Virus record (IMG/VR): IMGVR_UViG_3300006737_000186
Span: 1-25,357 of that record
Source of the DNA: a virus
DNA: 25,357 bases
Strand: one strand, 5' to 3'
This document shows, piece by piece, positions 23,301 to 25,357 of the stretch; within the stretch, counting starts at the first letter, position 1, and each line of letters opens with the position of its first letter. A model generated the notes under the pieces. The model was not told the DNA's origin. It searched no databases and was given only the letters and a program-made list of their open reading frames with translations. The position numbers and the translations under genes are program-made.

Positions 23301-25221
23301 CTTATTTGAAATATATAGACCTTTAAAAGAAGCGGAAGAGGAATCTAATAGAGTATATTATGAGTTTAACTTTAAACACACTATAGCTAATCCACACACT
23401 AGAGAGAGAGCTCACAGAGGTATGACTGCAACTCAGGTAGTTGACGCTAATGGAAACACTACTGCTACAGCTAAAGGATTTTTTAATCATGGGGATGTTT
23501 TCTTCAAACAAAGAATTATGAGAAATAATGTTTCTTCTGGTCAGGGAGAGGCTTTTATAAGTAGACTTGTAGAGGACTATTATTTAAATGATTTTTACCC
23601 TACTAATCATATAAACATAGGAAGACCTAATCTTTTTGTTCCTTTGGCAAAAGAAGAACTAAAAAATTCTAGTGTAACTTATTCTGAGCCTTTTCAGCCA
23701 GATGTTAATTACAATGGACTAAGTTCTTTTGAACTATTTAGTTATGAGGATTTTAACAGAGATGACGGTTCTATACAAAAGATTCACTCTAGAGATACAG
23801 ATTTAGTTGTAATACAAGAAGATAGGACATACAAAGCTTCTATAAACAAAGACATTATAACAAATGCTGATGGAACGGCTAACGTAGGTTTATCTTCAAA
23901 GGTTATTGGAGTTCCTTTAGCACTAGGCCCTTACTTTGGAATCAGCAAAAATCCTGAATCGTTTACTTATAATGGTAACATTCTGTACTGGGTTGATATA
24001 AAAAAGGGAGCTGTTCTTAGATTAAAGGGAGACACTTTGCAACCTATATCAAGACTAAATATGGTGCAATACTTTTATGATAAATCTGAATTGTATAGAG
24101 AATCAGACCCTATGTTTGGATTTACAGATAATGTTGCTAATTGGTATGAAGAAGGATTAATTGAGTTTGCCACAACTAAAGGTGATAAATACAGTGAAAA
24201 CGAAGTTTTTGCAATAGATTTAAAAGTTAGTGAAAAGATTTTTGAGCAGTTTAATACAAAGCACTATGCTTTTAGAATACTTGGAGCTTACAATCCAAAA
24301 CATGATGAGTATGTTATTACATTCCCAGAAATACCAGGAAATAACGCTAATGCTCTTGACCAAAATTCGAATCAGTGGTCTAGCTTAGACTCAGCTCCTG
24401 ATGCTATAGCGTACAATTACGCAACAAGAGTAGAGCCAGAAACTGTTGTTTGGTCTGAAAGAAATGAAAGATGGGTTAGTTTTGCTTCTTATGTTCCAGA
24501 AATGTATGGTAAAATTAATAAAAGATTTTTCTCTTTTGTAAAGGGTAATCTTTTTTTACACGACTCAAGTGCAAATCATAACACTTTTTATGGAGTAACA
24601 TACAACTCTAAGATAAAGTTTCCTTTTAATGCTTTACCTAACAAAGTAAAAACATACCATGCTTTAGCAATAGATGGTACATTTGCTTTAGAGTGTAATT
24701 CTAGCGGAACAGAAGAATCTACTAAAACAGGTTATGACGTAGTAATAGATACAAATCTATCCTCAACAACAATAGATAGAGAGGTGTTTGACAGAAAAGA
24801 AGGATTGTTGTATGCTCAGATACCTTTTGCTTCAGGAAACATAGATGGAGAGCCAGGAGGTTCAGAATACTTTGGATTAGGGAATATAACGACATCTAGC
24901 TCATCTACTACAGTCAACGTATTAGTAGGCTCAGTTAATCCAGCAGTTAGCGTAGGAGATGTTATTTATCGTGAGGTAGGTGGAGGTAATAGCGTTATTG
25001 GAACAATATCTTCTGTAGGAACAAACACCATAACACTTACATCCAATGCTACTACATCTATAACTAATACTTTTGGATATGTTATTAAAAATACATTAAC
25101 AGAAGGAGATAGAATAAAAGGTAGCTTTATGAATGTTGAAGCCTCTAAAAGAACTAAAAAGCCTATTGAGATATACAGTATAAAAACAGCTATATCTAAA
25201 AGCGAGCTTAGTGACGAATAA
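20365..25221 (+). CDS. Giant tail-associated virion protein, main part
   Basis: The 1618-residue product begins near YICIGSYEDTHSDKMYYFV (residues 15-33), then IIEYD-like HILEYD, and FLITEINKVGDVLYFTSDR with YGEPQEINVEKS after it (73-103). From memory this last pattern, LIxxINxxxxxLxFTDxxxEPxxINxE, is the hallmark of giant tail or neck-associated beta-rich proteins in marine podophages. The rest is strand-rich with many Asn, Ser, Gly and Tyr and no signal peptide. Near 1500-1585 there is a Ser/Thr/Val-rich insert-like domain (SVNPAVSVGDVIYREVGGG, TNTITLTSNATTS), and the end GDRIKGSFMNVEASK, then PIEIYSIKTAISKSELSDE, also recurs in that family. By inference it is a large part of the tail, possibly the tail fibre or tube plug. 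The promoter for the following gene begins 5 bases after its stop. Function in infection is not known. Confidence 0.78.
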   Translation: MSGNAKIFETNPRDYICIGSYEDTHSDKMYYFVYGTADDHHILEYDLQSDTISIVFKDCGSAERNVFRWQSRFLITEINKVGDVLYFTSDRYGEPQEINVEKSKRSMAQLESGGFSAVSSQILNENPDKYYPYFLYINGGFPSPANNYPGLTTRELKRQYVSVKKKPPYRKPKFVFDTNSNISKNNLYGKSFQFRYRYHMFDKQVTEWSPISDASHSSVMFYNIPDLGDGNQNQDNVIKISLVHGNHQVQFIEICARTCKDFDVDKQGNRGNFYIIGKVKNDYQKYLSAEETDFEFSNDKIYPFADKNEIAKLYDNVPKKARTQTLLGDNRIAYGNYLEGFDVESIDVTLTPKYGDGSLASGTSSLIFPAWTVAPEGRTFTEVSSFEFDQGIYNGVSLAGGDVGANSEAKKIAAYSGADFPGNEHTISLKNSSMNNLAGLSVGSSFTWRLSSLPRMDPSDKVLDNIVIGPYNSVNKSSTALGPKVSTGALRNYNASSHGKDIETIHINRLTTGTGDGAFTASGSPSFCGHSAGGSNSYPIIAFAFDYSSITPAPNLLVDINIQAEFHARRSNPGGAKDRAEDTAKQTISIQQTINTASSGQQFSTNSSGLNEQMKLVAEQMGNLFQNYSSVSDKPEGSHGWLKGPYVDYDKKIIVFPLIAKNKNKFSGDVPQGNNGRHHRLVCSQKQSGGVDPGLAGISLNFNFPNTDSDPNYSGANKSNICVFNAVGVGSGNSDEAGSFKSGAYHDFGIVYYDEYGRNSTVAIDNENGSSKCYVKFYSERKSGVDSPIAGGQNNLFGRTRIDWEISHQPPVWAKYYSWVYSKNTSVDEFIQFICPEAKVLDEPDDGEARVFLSLASLKGNGYSYREQSNPLIDYSYVEGDRIRFITSPYNYGASIYAPLYIDLKITDFKFVNDDEDFFQQASIEGTEAQLNSQFREKSAELGLGQGYYITVENPQFTDSASFEFVRDNDSTLNFYAGGLFEIYRPLKEAEEESNRVYYEFNFKHTIANPHTRERAHRGMTATQVVDANGNTTATAKGFFNHGDVFFKQRIMRNNVSSGQGEAFISRLVEDYYLNDFYPTNHINIGRPNLFVPLAKEELKNSSVTYSEPFQPDVNYNGLSSFELFSYEDFNRDDGSIQKIHSRDTDLVVIQEDRTYKASINKDIITNADGTANVGLSSKVIGVPLALGPYFGISKNPESFTYNGNILYWVDIKKGAVLRLKGDTLQPISRLNMVQYFYDKSELYRESDPMFGFTDNVANWYEEGLIEFATTKGDKYSENEVFAIDLKVSEKIFEQFNTKHYAFRILGAYNPKHDEYVITFPEIPGNNANALDQNSNQWSSLDSAPDAIAYNYATRVEPETVVWSERNERWVSFASYVPEMYGKINKRFFSFVKGNLFLHDSSANHNTFYGVTYNSKIKFPFNALPNKVKTYHALAIDGTFALECNSSGTEESTKTGYDVVIDTNLSSTTIDREVFDRKEGLLYAQIPFASGNIDGEPGGSEYFGLGNITTSSSSTTVNVLVGSVNPAVSVGDVIYREVGGGNSVIGTISSVGTNTITLTSNATTSITNTFGYVIKNTLTEGDRIKGSFMNVEASKRTKKPIEIYSIKTAISKSELSDE

Positions 25222-25226
25222 TTTAT

Positions 25227-25234
25227 TATATTTG
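25227..25234 (+). promoter_or_regulatory. Possible -7 box before the last gene
   Basis: TATATTTG matches TAnnTTTG and lies 15 bases before the ATG at 25250. No TTG stands at the -33 distance, so this may be a weak or chance match. Confidence 0.4.
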
Positions 25235-25249
25235 TAAAAATTTATACAC

Positions 25250-25357
25250 ATGCCACAAGGAAAAGGAACATACGGAAAAAAAGTAGGAAGGCCTAGAAAA
25301 AGAACATACAAACCTAAATTTAAAAAGTTTGGTTTTGGAGATATATTTGGTAACGTA
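25250..25357 (+). CDS. Short basic protein with AT-hook-like motif (cut by right edge)
   Basis: An ATG at 25250 opens a frame to the window end, 36 codons long so far, with no stop. The product begins MPQGKGTYGKKVGRPRKRTY and goes on with KPKFKKFGFGDIFGNV. It is very basic. VGRPRKR resembles an AT-hook (G-R-P core flanked by basic residues), which binds the minor groove of AT-rich DNA, but a G-R-P tract also occurs in many short phage proteins starting MPQGKGTYG, whose role is not known. It could be a DNA-binding or virion-internal protein. Too little is visible to decide. Confidence 0.6.
   Translation, partial: MPQGKGTYGKKVGRPRKRTYKPKFKKFGFGDIFGNV

Noticed and set aside
1-25357. Prophage with attachment sites or integrase
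   Set aside because: No integrase, repressor-operator set, tRNA or direct-repeat boundary is visible in the window; absence outside it cannot be judged.

Overview
This window is part of the genome of a tailed double-stranded DNA bacteriophage that most likely infects a marine Bacteroidetes, probably a flavobacterium. The evidence for a phage is a contiguous packaging and virion module: terminase large subunit, portal, scaffold, major capsid protein, connector-like proteins and a giant tail-associated protein. The evidence for the host is AT-rich DNA, start codons without Shine-Dalgarno sequences, several copies of the Bacteroidetes -7 promoter box TAnnTTTG, signal peptides that end just before Gln, and a C-terminal type IX secretion (T9SS) sorting domain on one product. 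No tape-measure, tail-sheath or tail-tube gene is visible, which suggests a short-tailed (podovirus-like) virion. Gene sizes and order (terminase about 675 aa, portal about 800 aa, MCP about 470 aa, then connector-like proteins) recall crAss-like phages and related Cellulophaga podophages, but this cannot be proved here. No integrase, rRNA, tRNA, CRISPR array or insertion sequence was seen.

Left block, bases 1-6208, minus strand, read right to left. A MarR-like winged-helix protein (5882-6208) lies at the divergent promoter region. After it come a small virion-type protein (5456-5845), an outer-membrane beta-barrel-like lipoprotein (4394-5449), a 28-residue Cys-rich peptide (4305-4391), a one-TM coiled-coil protein (4025-4303), an exported thioredoxin-fold protein without CXXC (3702-4025), a LamG-like protein (2956-3699), a Cys-rich repeat protein with a signal peptide and T9SS sorting tail (1092-2954), and the N-terminal part of a tail fibre that runs off the left edge (1-1085). 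Gaps are 0-6 bases from 5845 down to 1085, so this part looks like one operon, probably transcribed from a promoter at 5868-5895. Several of its products are aimed at the host envelope.

Right block, bases 6281-25357, plus strand. It opens with a fibre/decoration-like protein (6281-7630). Next is a tightly coupled set: a DUF1599-type protein, an unknown protein, a tandem two-domain GroES-like co-chaperonin, a small helical protein in the position of a small terminase, TerL and portal (7671-13538). A new promoter precedes the scaffold, MCP and putative decoration gene (13608-16561), which end at a strong intrinsic terminator. A conserved unknown (16666-17562) ends at a second terminator that overlaps the next promoter. 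That promoter drives three connector-like proteins and a giant tail-associated protein encoded as two adjacent reading frames (19652-20362 and 20365-25221). A short basic protein starts at 25250 and is cut by the window edge.

The two blocks fit a late gene programme. One arm packages DNA and builds the capsid and tail, with a phage co-chaperonin to help fold virion proteins. The other arm makes fibres and proteins that would change, decorate or leave the host cell surface. The most unusual points are the phage-borne T9SS cargo, the tandem GroES, the tiny Cys-rich gene and the split giant virion protein. There is no gene-free stretch longer than 300 bases; the longest gap, 16562-16665, holds an inverted repeat and a terminator.
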